Shown here piece after piece: positions 37,848-48,000 of a stretch of DNA of 64,000 bases (position 1 is the stretch's first letter; the number at the start of each line of letters is the position of its first letter). This DNA comes from Arthrobacter sp. Bi83 (lineage in GTDB: Bacteria > Actinomycetota > Actinomycetes > Actinomycetales > Micrococcaceae). The notes beneath the pieces are model-generated. The model made no database searches. It was not told the DNA's origin and was given only the letters and a program-made list of their open reading frames with translations. The stretch lies in assembly GCF_918698095.1 (NCBI RefSeq), contig NZ_CAKKLY010000010.1, positions 30,052-94,051 on the forward strand, written 5' to 3'. A program made the translations under genes and the position numbers.

Positions 37848-38924
37848 CTAGAGGAAGCGGTCCAGCAGGCTGGCTTCGGCCATGCGGCTGAGGCCTTCAC
37901 GAACTGTGCGGGCGCGCTGGTCCCCGATTCCGTCCACCGTCATGAGATCGTCGATGGTGGCGGCCATCAGGTGCTGCAGCCCGCCGAAGTGGTCCACAAG
38001 CCGGTCCGCCACGGCCTTGGGGACGGCCTTGAGCCCGGAAAGGAGCCGGTAGCCCCGCGGCTGCACCACGGCGTCGAGGGTGTCCACTCCGCCCGCGAAG
38101 CCGATGATCCCGGCGATTTTTCCTAGGTCGATCAGTTCGGTGGGGCCGAGGCTGAGCAGCGCGTTGACGGCGCCGTCGATGTCCTCAGGGGAGGCCTTCG
38201 GCCCGGCGTAGTCGCGGATGATGATGTCGCTGCCCGGCCCGCGGCCAACGGTGAGCTCGTCCAGCTGGAGGGACAGCAGCCTGCCGTCCTCACCCAGTTC
38301 CAGCACATACTGCGAGATTTCCTCGGAAATCCGGCGCACCATTTCCTGGCGCTGCAGTGTGACGGCCACGTCCCGGACGGTGACCATGGCCTCGATCTCC
38401 AGGGCGGACAGTGAGCTCGTGACCTGGTCCAGCCGGGACCGGTAACGTTCGAGCGTTGCGAGGGCCTGGTTGGCGCGGGCCAGTACCTTTTCCGAACCCT
38501 CCAGCACGTGCCGCAGCCCGTTCACGTACAGCGCGATGATCTGCATGGACTGGCTCACCGAGATCACCGGAACGCCGGTCTGGATGGCCACCCGCTCGGC
38601 GGTCCTGTGCCGGGTGCCGGATTCCTGCGTCTCGATGCTCGAGTCGGGCACCAGCTGCACGGCGGCGCGGAGGATGTTGCCGGCGTCCTTGTCGCAGATG
38701 ATGGCACCGTCCATTTTGGCCAGTTCGCGAAGCCGTGTGGGGGAAAAGTCGATGCCAATGTCGAAGCCGCCCGAACAGATCGATTCGATGGTCCGGTCCG
38801 AGCCCAATACGATCAGTGCGCCGGTGCGTCCGCGGAGAATGCGTTCCAGGCCATCCCGCAGGGGGGTTCCCGGGGCTACCCTCCCCAAAGTCGCCTTCAG
38901 CGATTCTTCAGGGCTCCGAGCCAT
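37848..38924 (-). CDS. disA: DNA integrity scanning diadenylate cyclase DisA
   Basis: Makes cyclic di-AMP from two ATP and scans DNA for lesions and branches. The 358-residue length matches the family. The N-terminal DAC domain has the DGA motif (MDGAIICDKD, D72-A74) and the RHR motif (GTRHRTAERVA, R105-R107); a helical linker and C-terminal helix-hairpin-helix domain (DDLMTVDGIGDQRARTVREGL) follow. The second ATG at 38924 is chosen because AAGGGA lies 6 bases before it. In mycobacteria it adjoins radA; here prfC, a fabF-like gene and a pseudogene separate them. Confidence 0.96.
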   Translation of the reverse strand: MARSPEESLKATLGRVAPGTPLRDGLERILRGRTGALIVLGSDRTIESICSGGFDIGIDFSPTRLRELAKMDGAIICDKDAGNILRAAVQLVPDSSIETQESGTRHRTAERVAIQTGVPVISVSQSMQIIALYVNGLRHVLEGSEKVLARANQALATLERYRSRLDQVTSSLSALEIEAMVTVRDVAVTLQRQEMVRRISEEISQYVLELGEDGRLLSLQLDELTVGRGPGSDIIIRDYAGPKASPEDIDGAVNALLSLGPTELIDLGKIAGIIGFAGGVDTLDAVVQPRGYRLLSGLKAVPKAVADRLVDHFGGLQHLMAATIDDLMTVDGIGDQRARTVREGLSRMAEASLLDRFL

Positions 38925-39305
38925 AAACATTCCCTTCACAGGTGCAGGCCGGGCCTGCAGGTATGCCGGTTTTCGGAAGTCTGCCGGCAGGATCAAAAGT
39001 ACTCGGTTTCCCGCTTGCACCATCCTAGACGTAGATTACAGCAACAACCGCACAGACAAGCCTTAAAGTGCCCCATTTGAGACCTGCGGGGAGGGCGTTC
39101 GGAGTGCACCCGACGGCGGCCGGCGAGACTCCATTTTGGCCCTGTTTCGGCGTTGCTTCCGGCCCTGCGATAAACTTGAACCCTTGGCTGGTGCGCCCTG
39201 CCGCCGCCCGCCTCCAGATTCCGGGAACCCGGTTTCCAGGAATCCGGTGTCAAGTCTCCATTCCCACATCCAGGGTCCTCCGCGGATCCCAGCGAAAGTA
39301 GCACC

Positions 39306-40919
39306 GTGTCCCAAGAAGTCCTCAGCCCCGCCCGGGTCCACGAGATTCACAAGCAGGCGGCCCGGCGCCGGACGTTCGCTGTCATCTCCCACCCGGACGC
39401 CGGCAAGTCCACGCTGACAGAGGCCCTGGCGCTGCACGCCAAGGTGATCGGCACGGCCGGCGCGTCCAGCGGCAAGTCCAACCGCAAGGAAACGGTCTCG
39501 GACTGGATGCAGATGGAAAAGGACCGCGGCATCTCCATCAGCTCCGCTGCGCTCCAGTTCTCCTACCGCGACACCGTCATCAACCTGCTGGACACCCCGG
39601 GCCACGCCGACTTCTCCGAGGACACGTACCGGGTGCTGGCCGCCGTCGACTGCGCAGTGATGCTCGTGGACGCCGCCAAGGGCCTGGAAACGCAGACCAT
39701 GAAGCTCTTCGAGGTCTGCAAGCAGCGCAACCTGCCCATCATCACCGTCATCAACAAGTGGGACCGCCCGGGCCTGGACGCCCTGGCGCTCATGGACGAG
39801 ATCACGGAGCGCACCGGCCTGCAGCCCATGCCGCTGACCTGGGCCGTGGGCATCTCCGGCGACTTCCGCGGCGTGTGGGACCTGCGCAATGACAGGTTCG
39901 CGCGGTTCCAACGGAACAACGCCGGGGCCAACATCGCCCTCACCGAGTACTTCACCCCGGAGGAGGCAGCGGAGAGCCAGGGCAACAACTGGACCGACGC
40001 CGTGGACGAGGCCGGACTGGTCATCGAATCCAACCTTGAATTCAACGTGGAGAGCTTCCACGCGGGCAAGGCCACCCCTATCCTGTTCAGCTCCGCCGCG
40101 TTGAACTTCGGCGTCAAGGAGATCCTGGACGCTCTGGTTGACTTCGCGCCGCCCGCCGCGCCGCGTCCGGACGTCGAAGGCCAGCCCCGTGCTGTTGAGT
40201 CACCGTTCGCAGGGTTCGTCTTCAAGGTCCAGGCCGGCATGAACAAGGCCCACCGTGACCACGTGGCCTTCATCCGCGTCTGCTCGGGCGTGTTCGAGCG
40301 CGGCATGGTGGTTACCCAGACGCGCACCGGCAAGTCCTTCGCCACCAAGTACGCCCAGCAGGTTTTCGGCCGCGAACGCGAGGTCATCGACGAGGCCTTC
40401 CCGGGCGACGTCGTGGGGCTGGTCAACGCCTCGTCGCTTCGGGTGGGGGACAGCCTTTTCCTCGAGGAGCCGGTGGAGTTTCCGGCCATCCCACTGTTCG
40501 CGCCCGAGCACTTCCAGGTTGCGCGTTCCAAGGACCCCAGCCGCTTCAAGCAGTTCCGCCGCGGCATCGAGCAGCTCGAACACGAGGGCGTCATCCAGGT
40601 GCTGCGCTCCGACGTCCGCGGTGACCAGGCACCGGTGCTTGCCGCCGTCGGCCCCATGCAGTTCGAAGTGGTGGAGGACCGCATGGCGCACGACTTCAGC
40701 GCACCGATGCGGCTGGAGCGCCTCCCGTACTCCATGGCGAGGATTTCGACGGCGGATGCCATGCCCGCGCTGGCCAACGTGGTCGGGGCTGAGGTTCTTC
40801 TGCGGTCCGACGGCGAGTACCTCGCCCTGTTCAACGACGTGTGGGCGCTGCGCCGCATAGAGAAAAACCACCCTGACCTCACGCTGGTGCCGATCGGGAC
40901 GCACAACCCGGCCAAGTAG
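39306..40919 (+). CDS. prfC: Peptide chain release factor 3
   Basis: Ribosome-binding GTPase that removes RF1/RF2 after peptide release. The 537-residue protein has the translational GTPase motifs G1 SHPDAGKST, G3 DTPGHADF and G4 NKWDRPG, and the RF3-typical SGKSNRKETVSDWMQMEKDRGISI switch region; domain 2 and the C-terminal domain are complete. Start GTG 39306. It is divergent from disA across 381 bases. RF3 is not universal in actinobacteria and is not in the M. tuberculosis disA-radA gap, so its presence here is a lineage-specific insertion. Confidence 0.94.
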   Translation: MSQEVLSPARVHEIHKQAARRRTFAVISHPDAGKSTLTEALALHAKVIGTAGASSGKSNRKETVSDWMQMEKDRGISISSAALQFSYRDTVINLLDTPGHADFSEDTYRVLAAVDCAVMLVDAAKGLETQTMKLFEVCKQRNLPIITVINKWDRPGLDALALMDEITERTGLQPMPLTWAVGISGDFRGVWDLRNDRFARFQRNNAGANIALTEYFTPEEAAESQGNNWTDAVDEAGLVIESNLEFNVESFHAGKATPILFSSAALNFGVKEILDALVDFAPPAAPRPDVEGQPRAVESPFAGFVFKVQAGMNKAHRDHVAFIRVCSGVFERGMVVTQTRTGKSFATKYAQQVFGREREVIDEAFPGDVVGLVNASSLRVGDSLFLEEPVEFPAIPLFAPEHFQVARSKDPSRFKQFRRGIEQLEHEGVIQVLRSDVRGDQAPVLAAVGPMQFEVVEDRMAHDFSAPMRLERLPYSMARISTADAMPALANVVGAEVLLRSDGEYLALFNDVWALRRIEKNHPDLTLVPIGTHNPAK

Positions 40920-40996
40920 CCGCGGCCATCCGGCTGCCGGCCGGTTCCGAATACTCAACGGGAGTTTCGCTCCAGTTCCAGGAAGCAAGGTGTGTC

Positions 40997-42217
40997 ATGT
41001 CTGCAGTTCCGCCCCGGGCCGTCGTCACCGGAACGGGCACGATGAATCCGCTCGGGTCCACGGTCCCCGAAACCTGGACCTCCATGCTGGCCGGGCGATC
41101 AGGCATTGCCGCCCTTGACGAGGACTGGGCGCAGGCCCTGCCGGTGCGGATCGCGGGGCGGGTCACGGCTGACGTGGCGTCGTTGCTGACCACCCGCGAG
41201 TTCAAGCGGATGGACCGCTGCGGGCAGCTTGCGCTTGTCGCTGCCCGTGAGGCCTGGGTGCAGGCCGGGACCCCCGACGTCGACCCCGAAAGGCTCGCCG
41301 TGGTGATCGGCTCGGGCTACGGGGGACTGGACACCACGCTCGCGCAGACCCGGGAGCTGGACGGCGGTGGCCCGCGAAAGGTCTCACCGCACACGCTGAC
41401 CCGGATCATGGTCAACGGCCCGTCGGCCTGGGTCTCCATCGACCTCGGTGCCCGCGGCGGGGCACGCACACCGGTCAGCGCCTGCGCGTCCGGGGCCGAG
41501 GCGATCGCCCAAGGCGCCGAAATGATCCGGTCCGGAACGGCCGACGTCGTCATCGCCGGAGGCGTGGATGCGTGCATCAACGACCTGATCATCAGCGGCT
41601 TCGCGCAGATCCGGGCCCTTTCCACCCGCAACGGCGATCCGCAGGGCGCTTCCCGTCCATTTGACCGGGACCGCGACGGCTTCGTCATCGCGGAAGGCGC
41701 CGGAATCCTGGTGCTGGAGAGCGAGGACCATGCCCGGGGTCGCGGCGCGGAAATCCTGGGCGCTGTCGCGGGAGGCGCAGTGACCTCGGACGCCAGCGAC
41801 ATCGTGGCCGCTGATCCGGAGATGCAGCGAAGGGTCATGCAGAAGGCGCTCGCTTCGGCCGGGCTCAACGGGGCGGATATCGGGTTTGTTCACGCCCACG
41901 CCACGTCCACCCCTGTGGGCGACCGCCTCGAGGCGCAGGCCATCAAAGCGGTGGTGGGAGACGGAGTGCCGGTGACCTCGACCAAGTCGCTCACCGGACA
42001 CCTGCTGGGCGGGGCGGGCGCGCTTGGCGCGATTGCCACGCTCCAGGCCCTCAGGACCGGCGAGCTGCCCGGGACATACAACATCGGCAGCCTTGATCCC
42101 GAGGTCGATTTGAACATCATCACCGGAACCGTGCGCGGCAGCACCGCGACGGCGGGACTCGTCAATGCGTTCGGCTTCGGCGGCCACAGCGTGGCGCTGG
42201 TGGTCACCGGGTCCTAG
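40997..42217 (+). CDS. Beta-ketoacyl-ACP synthase II-like enzyme
   Basis: Thiolase-fold condensing enzyme of the FabF family, 406 residues, with the complete Cys-His-His triad: Cys163 (SACASGAEAI), His301 (HAHATSTPVGD) and His335 (STKSLTGHLLGGAG). It would elongate an acyl-ACP with malonyl-ACP. It stands alone, without acpP, fabD or fabH, so it may be an accessory elongase rather than the housekeeping FabF, whose genes normally cluster. The N-terminus VPPRAVVTGTGTMNPLG is a standard KAS II opening. It is separated by 77 bases from prfC and followed immediately by a decayed MFS gene. Confidence 0.88.
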   Translation: MSAVPPRAVVTGTGTMNPLGSTVPETWTSMLAGRSGIAALDEDWAQALPVRIAGRVTADVASLLTTREFKRMDRCGQLALVAAREAWVQAGTPDVDPERLAVVIGSGYGGLDTTLAQTRELDGGGPRKVSPHTLTRIMVNGPSAWVSIDLGARGGARTPVSACASGAEAIAQGAEMIRSGTADVVIAGGVDACINDLIISGFAQIRALSTRNGDPQGASRPFDRDRDGFVIAEGAGILVLESEDHARGRGAEILGAVAGGAVTSDASDIVAADPEMQRRVMQKALASAGLNGADIGFVHAHATSTPVGDRLEAQAIKAVVGDGVPVTSTKSLTGHLLGGAGALGAIATLQALRTGELPGTYNIGSLDPEVDLNIITGTVRGSTATAGLVNAFGFGGHSVALVVTGS

Positions 42218-42518
42218 GTGTGCTCGGCAAGCGTCGCGCTCGGCGTCTCCGCCGCCCTTGAGATCCCCGCCCTGCTCGTCATCGGCCGGCTGGGCCGCCG
42301 CTTCTCCAGCCGGGCGCTCATAGCCTCGGGCTGCCTTGCCGGAATCGCCTACTATGCCGCGATGGCATTTGTCGACAGCCGGATATCAGGGGATCTTTGC
42401 CGTCTCCGCGGCTCTCACCGTCCTCGCTCCGGCGATCCGCAACACGACAGGCCGGCCGCCCAAGCTCACGCGGAGGGCTGCGGCCGAAAAGGCCGGCGCA
42501 AGCTCTGGCCCTGTCTAG
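42218..42518 (+). pseudogene. Remnant of an MFS (sugar efflux-like) transporter
   Basis: Starting right at the fabF-like stop, one frame reads SVALGVSAALEIPALLVIGRLGRRFSSRALIASG, like the seventh to eighth helices of a sugar-efflux-type MFS protein. Near 42383 the coding sense passes to another frame (GYQGIFAVSAALTVLAPAIRN), like the last helix, followed by a polar tail. The two pieces are too close: a deletion removed the helices between and shifted the frame. Only about 100 of some 400 residues remain and no N-terminus exists. Confidence 0.7.
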
Positions 42519-43888
42519 CTGATTAGCAGGCTCAGCGCCTCGGCCAGGTGGCTGACCTCCCGCACCGAGAAGCCCGATGGAATGGGGCCCGGGCCGTTGT
42601 GGCTGGACGGAACCACGGCGTGCGTGAAACCCAGCCGGTGCGCCTCCTGAATGCGCTGGTTGATGCCCGGAACCGGCCGCACCTCGCCTGCCAGCCCCAC
42701 CTCGCCAAAAGCGATCAGCCGCTGCGGCAGCGGCTTTTTGGCCTTCGCAGACGCAACAGCCAGGGCAACGGCCAGGTCGGTGGCAGGTTCGCTGAGCTTC
42801 ACGCCGCCCACCGTGGCCACATAGGAATCGTCCTTGTGCAGCAGGCAGCCCGCCCGTTGCTGGAGCACGGCCAGCAGCATGGCCACGCGGGAGCTGTCCA
42901 GGCCGCTCGTCGCCCGCCGCGGCTGTGAATTGGGGCTTTCCGCCAGCAGCGACTGGACTTCGGCCAGCAACGGGCGCCTGCCCTCCATCGTGACGGTGAT
43001 GCAGGTGCCGGAAACTGGATCCTTGGTGCGCGTGACGAACAGTCCGCTCGGATCGGCGAGACCGACGATGCCATCCTCGTTGAGGTCGAAGCAGCCGACG
43101 TCGTCCGTGGGCCCGTACCGGTTCTTGACCGCGCGAAGCAGCCGGAGCCGTGAGTGGCGTTCGCCTTCGAACTGGCACACCACGTCCACCAGGTGCTCGA
43201 GCAGCCGCGGCCCGGCGATGGAGCCGTCCTTGGTCACGTGTCCCACCAGCAGGGTGGTCATGTTGCGGCGCTTGGCGGCCGCGATGATGGAGGCCGCCAC
43301 CTCGCGCACTTGTGAGACGCCGCCGGAGCTGCCTTCCACGTCGGCGCTGCTGAGCGTCTGCACCGAGTCCACCACGAGGAGCTTGGGTTCCACCTTTTCC
43401 ACCTGGCCCAGGGCCTGGCCAAGGTCGGTTTCTGCCGACAGGTAGAGGGTGTCCGCTATGGCATCGATGCGTTCGGCCCGCAGTTTCACCTGGGCGGCGG
43501 ATTCCTCGCCCGTGACGTACAGGACGCTCTGGCCGGTCCGGGCGAACTTGGCTGCGACGTCCAGCAGCAACGTGGATTTCCCGACGCCGGGTTCCCCGGC
43601 CAGCAGGATGACGGCACCGGGAACCACGCCGCCGCCCAGCACGCGGTCAAGCTCGTCCACGCCTGTCGGCAGGAAGGCCGCCGTCGTGGCGTCCACCTCA
43701 GCGATAGGGCGGGCCGGCTCCAAAACTGTTGTGGCCGCCGTCGTACGCGCAACCGCGGTGCCGGTTTCCTCCACGGTTCCCCACGCCTGGCACTCGCCGC
43801 AGCGTCCCACCCACTTGACCGTGGTCCAGCCGCATTCCGCGCATTTATAGCCCGGGGCCTTGGCGGCCCGGGAAGTCTTTGTAGCCAT
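42515..43888 (-). CDS. radA: DNA repair protein RadA
   Basis: Branch-migration helicase/recombination factor of the RecA superfamily, 457 residues. It begins with a C4 zinc finger (C16, C19, C30, C33: CAECG and CGEC), then a RecA-like ATPase domain with Walker A GEPGVGKST and the RadA motif KNRYG (usually KNRFG) in RAVKNRYGPTDDVG, and ends in a Lon-protease-like domain (GEVGLAGEVRPVPGI). ATG 43888 gives the family N-terminus, but the reading frame stays open for another 147 codons upstream into a resolvase remnant. The region before it shows no ribosome site as good as AATGG; expression may depend on a promoter inside the remnant. Confidence 0.95.
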   Translation of the reverse strand: MATKTSRAAKAPGYKCAECGWTTVKWVGRCGECQAWGTVEETGTAVARTTAATTVLEPARPIAEVDATTAAFLPTGVDELDRVLGGGVVPGAVILLAGEPGVGKSTLLLDVAAKFARTGQSVLYVTGEESAAQVKLRAERIDAIADTLYLSAETDLGQALGQVEKVEPKLLVVDSVQTLSSADVEGSSGGVSQVREVAASIIAAAKRRNMTTLLVGHVTKDGSIAGPRLLEHLVDVVCQFEGERHSRLRLLRAVKNRYGPTDDVGCFDLNEDGIVGLADPSGLFVTRTKDPVSGTCITVTMEGRRPLLAEVQSLLAESPNSQPRRATSGLDSSRVAMLLAVLQQRAGCLLHKDDSYVATVGGVKLSEPATDLAVALAVASAKAKKPLPQRLIAFGEVGLAGEVRPVPGINQRIQEAHRLGFTHAVVPSSHNGPGPIPSGFSVREVSHLAEALSLLIS

Positions 43889-43984
43889 TGCTCCACAGTA
43901 TCTGGCGGTTCCGACATTCCAGTTCCGGGGTTTCGCACCGCTCGCGCGCCCCGGTGCGGTGATCGCCTCGTCGAACAAGCGCGA

Positions 43985-44329
43985 CATCATGGACGTCACA
44001 CGCGCGATCCGGTCAGCGGCAGGTGACGTGTGGGTTTTTGATCCCCAAGGGACGGGAGACCCCTTGCGGGTTGGGGGCGGAAACCTGGACCAGTGCACGC
44101 AGAGGTCATCCAGGTTGCGGGGAAGCCGGTCCATGCTATGGACCACGACAGTGTCTCCGTCACGGGCGAAGCGCAGCAGTACAGCCAATTGGGGCCGGAG
44201 TGTGTCCCGGCCCGAGGCCTTGTTGCTGAAAATCCGATCCGGAGCTTGGCCGTCGAGCTGCCGCGATTCATTCTGGTCCAGCGTGCTGACCCTCGTATAC
44301 CCGATTCGTTGACCCGCCACCGAAGTCAC
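43985..44329 (-). pseudogene. Serine resolvase/invertase remnant
   Basis: The first 75 codons from the GTG at 44329 are plainly a Tn3-type serine resolvase: GYTRVSTLDQNESRQLDG holds the catalytic-serine region, and SNKASGRDTLRPQLAVLLRF plus DGDTVVVHSMDRLPRNLDDL follow. After about 44105 similarity fades (only a weak SPAADRIARV-type echo of the helix E region), and the C-terminal DNA-binding domain is gone. The frame then runs without a stop into radA. It marks the border of the accessory segment. Confidence 0.75.
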
Positions 44330-44339
44330 CCCTACCGAA

Positions 44340-44412
44340 GCTGTCAGGATGAAACCTATGACTTTCCAAAAGGTATGTCTAGAAAAGGAACTTCAGATCC
44401 TATTCTGACAGC
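44340..44412. repeat. 11-bp inverted repeat, possible resolvase res-type site
   Basis: GCTGTCAGGAT (44340-44350) is repeated inverted as ATTCTGACAGC (44402-44412), one mismatch, 51 bases apart, directly upstream of the resolvase remnant where res subsites normally lie. Could also be the remains of a mobile-element end. Confidence 0.5.
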
Positions 44413-45055
44413 CGCTCCGGGTGGTGCCTGACGTCAGGGTGGGGTGTGGTTTAACTGGATGTGAGTGTCCTTCGCATTCCGCTGTTCCGGGGTGTCTAGA
44501 AGTTTGAATCGCTCGCAGGGCGAAGCTTGCGAGATGGAACCGAGGAATTAGTCCTCGCCCCAGCCGCTCCTCATCGCTTGACCCGGCTCAGGTGTGCGGT
44601 GATAGTTCCGAAAATGGTGCACGTCGGCACCATGGCGCCGAGGTGCGGGTTTGGGTGTTGATGTATTCAACATGTCGGTATCCGGAGGGAGTGACAAGCG
44701 CCCGTCCATACGGTGGCCGTGGGCGACGCCGAGCACGCGAATGGCCAGCGTGGCCCGGCGAATGGGGACGAGGAAAGTGACTCACGAATACTCGTGTTCT
44801 TGGACTCTGAGTCGAGCTCGAGTGCCGTGCCGAGGGTCTTACGCCGGATCTGCTGCGTGCCTTGTCCTCGACGGCCTTCTCAGTCTTATCGGCAAGATCG
44901 GCTAGAACTTCTCATCCCCAGCGTTTTGGTGTCAACCAGGAACTCAAATACCAACGCGCATTTCGCTACTTTCTTCGTGGACCCCGGTAGACAGCGGGGA
45001 CGGATAGCAAGTAGATTTCGGCCAGCGTGCTTTTGTTACTTTATTTGGGGGAATC
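44413..45055. other. About 640-bp region without a recognisable gene
   Basis: Between the resolvase remnant and the Ig-repeat gene I find no convincing coding frame; open frames here are short and low-quality. Small hairpins occur (CTCGCAGGGCGAAGCTTGCGAG near 44511; CCCCG/CGGGG at 44982-44999). The last 60 bases, relatively A/T-rich (TTTTGTTACTTTATTTGG), must contain the start signals of the Ig-repeat gene. Confidence 0.5.
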
Positions 45056-48000
45056 GTGGGGGATGGCCTTCCGGGTCGAATCTTGGGTTTATTTGTTGCC
45101 GTAATTGTGCTCATGGGGATTGTCTCTGTGCCTCCTGCTACAGCAGCCGGTGTGCTGGGGGCGCCCGTGCCGGTGGTCTCAGGCACCGCCCGGGTCGGGT
45201 CGAAATTGACCGCACTCCCCGGAGCCTGGGGGCCGGCGCCGGTTTCTCTGAGGTACCAGTGGCTGCGTTCCGGACTCGCCATAGCCGGCGCCACCGCTTC
45301 CACATACGTAGAAACGCCAGCGGATTTGGGAAGAACCGTCGCCGTGAGGGTCACCGGCTCCAAGACGGCGTATGCGACAACCACCAGGACGAGCAAACCA
45401 ACTGCAGCCGTCGGTGCCGGTGTGCTGGGGGCGCCCGTGCCGGTGGTCTCAGGCACCGCCCGGGTCGGGTCGAAATTGACCGCACTCCCCGGAGCCTGGG
45501 GGCCGGCGCCGGTTTCTCTGAGGTACCAGTGGCTGCGTTCCGGACTCGCCATAGCCGGCGCCACCGCTTCCACATACGTAGAAACGCCAGCGGATTTGGG
45601 AAGAACCGTCGCCGTGAGGGTCACCGGCTCCAAGACGGCGTATGCGACAACCACCAGGACGAGCAAACCAACTGCAGCCGTCGGTGCCGGTGTGCTGGGG
45701 GCGCCCGTGCCGGTGGTCTCAGGCACCGCCCGGGTCGGGTCGAAACTGACCGCACTCCCCGGAGCCTGGGGGCCGGCGCCGGTCACATTGAAGTATCAAT
45801 GGGGTCGTAATGGAACCGCTGTGTCCGGTGCGACCGCCCCCTCCTACAGTCCGAACCCTGCGGACCTAGGGGCCCGCGTATCGGTGACCATTACCGGTTC
45901 CAAAAGCGGATACACCACGCTGGCCAGAACCTCGACAACCACAATTGCCGTCGGAACGGGAACCCTCACCGCCGCCACACCGACCATCGCCGGGACGCCC
46001 ACGGTCGGTTCGCCCCTCGCCGCGGTCGTTGGGACATGGACGGCCGGAACGACCTACACGTACCAGTGGCGAAACGACGGTGTCCTCCTTTCAGGAGCAA
46101 CAGGGGCGACCTACCTGCCTGTTGCCGCCGACTTTGGTGGCAAAATCTCAGTAACCGTCACTGGATCAAAAACCGGTTACATCTCATTGACCAGAACCTC
46201 CGCGTCCACTCCCGCCGTCGCAGCGGCTGCCCTGACAGCCCCGGTCCCAACTGTGACCGGTACCCCCAAGGTCGGAACTACCCTGACAGCCGTCACAGGA
46301 GCTTGGGGGCCCGATCCGGTAACCCTGAAATACCAATGGAACGCCGACGGACTGGCCATTGCGGGCGCCAATACACCCACCTACGCTTTGGTCACCGGCG
46401 ACGCCGGGAAAACCATCACGGTCACGGTCACGGGAACGAAGGCCGGCTACACGTCTGCGGACAAAACCTCCGCCCCCACGGCCACGGTCGTAGCGGCGCC
46501 AGCAGGAGTGATTCGGTTTTCCGGATCCATCGACCAAGACACGACCTGGTCAACGGATGAAGCCTCGGTCTTCCTTCTCGACTCGGTCACTATTTCTCCG
46601 GGGGCAACCCTGCTCGTGAAGCCCGGCGTGGTGGTCAAGGGAACGCTGACGGTTTCCGGCACGCTCAAGGCGGAGGGAACTGCCGTTTCCCCAGTGATCT
46701 TCACCTCGGCCTCCGACGACAGCGCCGGCGGAGACTCCAACGGCGACGGACCCACACCAACCACCGAGCAGGGCACACCGCTCCGTGTGGCTGGCATCGC
46801 CACCATTGTGCTATCCCACATCAAGGTGGACCACAGTGATCAGCTCGCCGAATATGTTTTTGACCCAAACGGCAAGAAGCCGATGCTGCAGGTCACCGAC
46901 AGCGAACTCAACGCCACGCTCAACGCAGGCGATGCGAACCGACCGGTAGTGGAACGGAACCGCATCCACAGCCGCGGTCAGGCCGGGCTATCGGCCTACC
47001 GGGCTGATGTCAGCGGTATTGCGCTCAGCGGGCCAGACACCAACATTCTTTCTGGGACCGCACAGGAACGCGCCGTTTCCTTTGGTGATTCGTCCATCCC
47101 CGTCGGTGCAGCGATGATATGGAACCAGGATTCAAACGCCTCAGCATTCAGTGGAAACGCATATGTCGAGGGAAGTTTAACCCTGACATCAGGCGTTGTG
47201 GTCAAAGCACGCTTGACAGTTTCCGGCACGGTCAAGGCAGAGGGAACAGCGGCCGCCCCGGTAATTCTTACCTCGGACTCCGATGACAGCGCTGGCGGAG
47301 ACTCCAACGGCGACGGCGCCACACCCGTCACCGACCAGGTCTCACCTCTCCGGGTAGAAAGCAGTGCCGGAGTCGTGCTGTCACATGTTCGAGCGGACAA
47401 CAGTTACATGCTCTTTGACTGGATCTTTGATGTGTCTGGCAGGCAGGCCTCGCTGCAGATCACCGACAGCGAGCTCAACACAGCAGTCAACATCGAGTCT
47501 TCAAAACGACCCGTCTTGGAACGCAACCATATTCATAACCGGGACCGTGGCCAGGCAGGCCTCACCACTTCGCGAGTCGATGTCAGCGGCATCTCACTCA
47601 GCGGGTCGAACACCAACATCCTGTCCGGCACAGACGTAGAGCGGACCGTTCGCTTCCACGAGTCCACCATCCCCGAGGGCTTCACGGAGACTTGGAATCA
47701 GGACTCGAATGCCTCCGCATTCGTCGGGGACCCGCAGGTTGGAGGGAACCTGACACTGACCCCCGGCGTGGTGTTCAAAGGTGTAGTGACAGTCTGGGGC
47801 ACCCTCACGGCAGAGGGAACACCAACGGCTCCCGTGATCTTCACCTCGGACTCCGATGACAGCGCTGGCGGAGACTCCAACGGCGACGGGGCAACAGCAC
47901 CCTTCGACCAGGGGTGGCATATCGTAACGGCTGGCCCTGCCACCATAATTCTGTCCCACGTCCGGATGAACCACAGCCAGCAACTCTTCAATTGGAGCAA

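Noticed and set aside
45151..45782. CRISPR or integron-like array
   Set aside because: The repeats are 270 bp, directly adjacent, coding and in frame; no short repeats with unique spacers occur anywhere in the window.
44713..45810. Plus-strand frame with perfect internal 90-residue repeats
   Set aside because: The repeats are just the tandem DNA repeat read in another frame; the arginine-rich product lacks any signal peptide and the frame of 45056-49006 is the real one.
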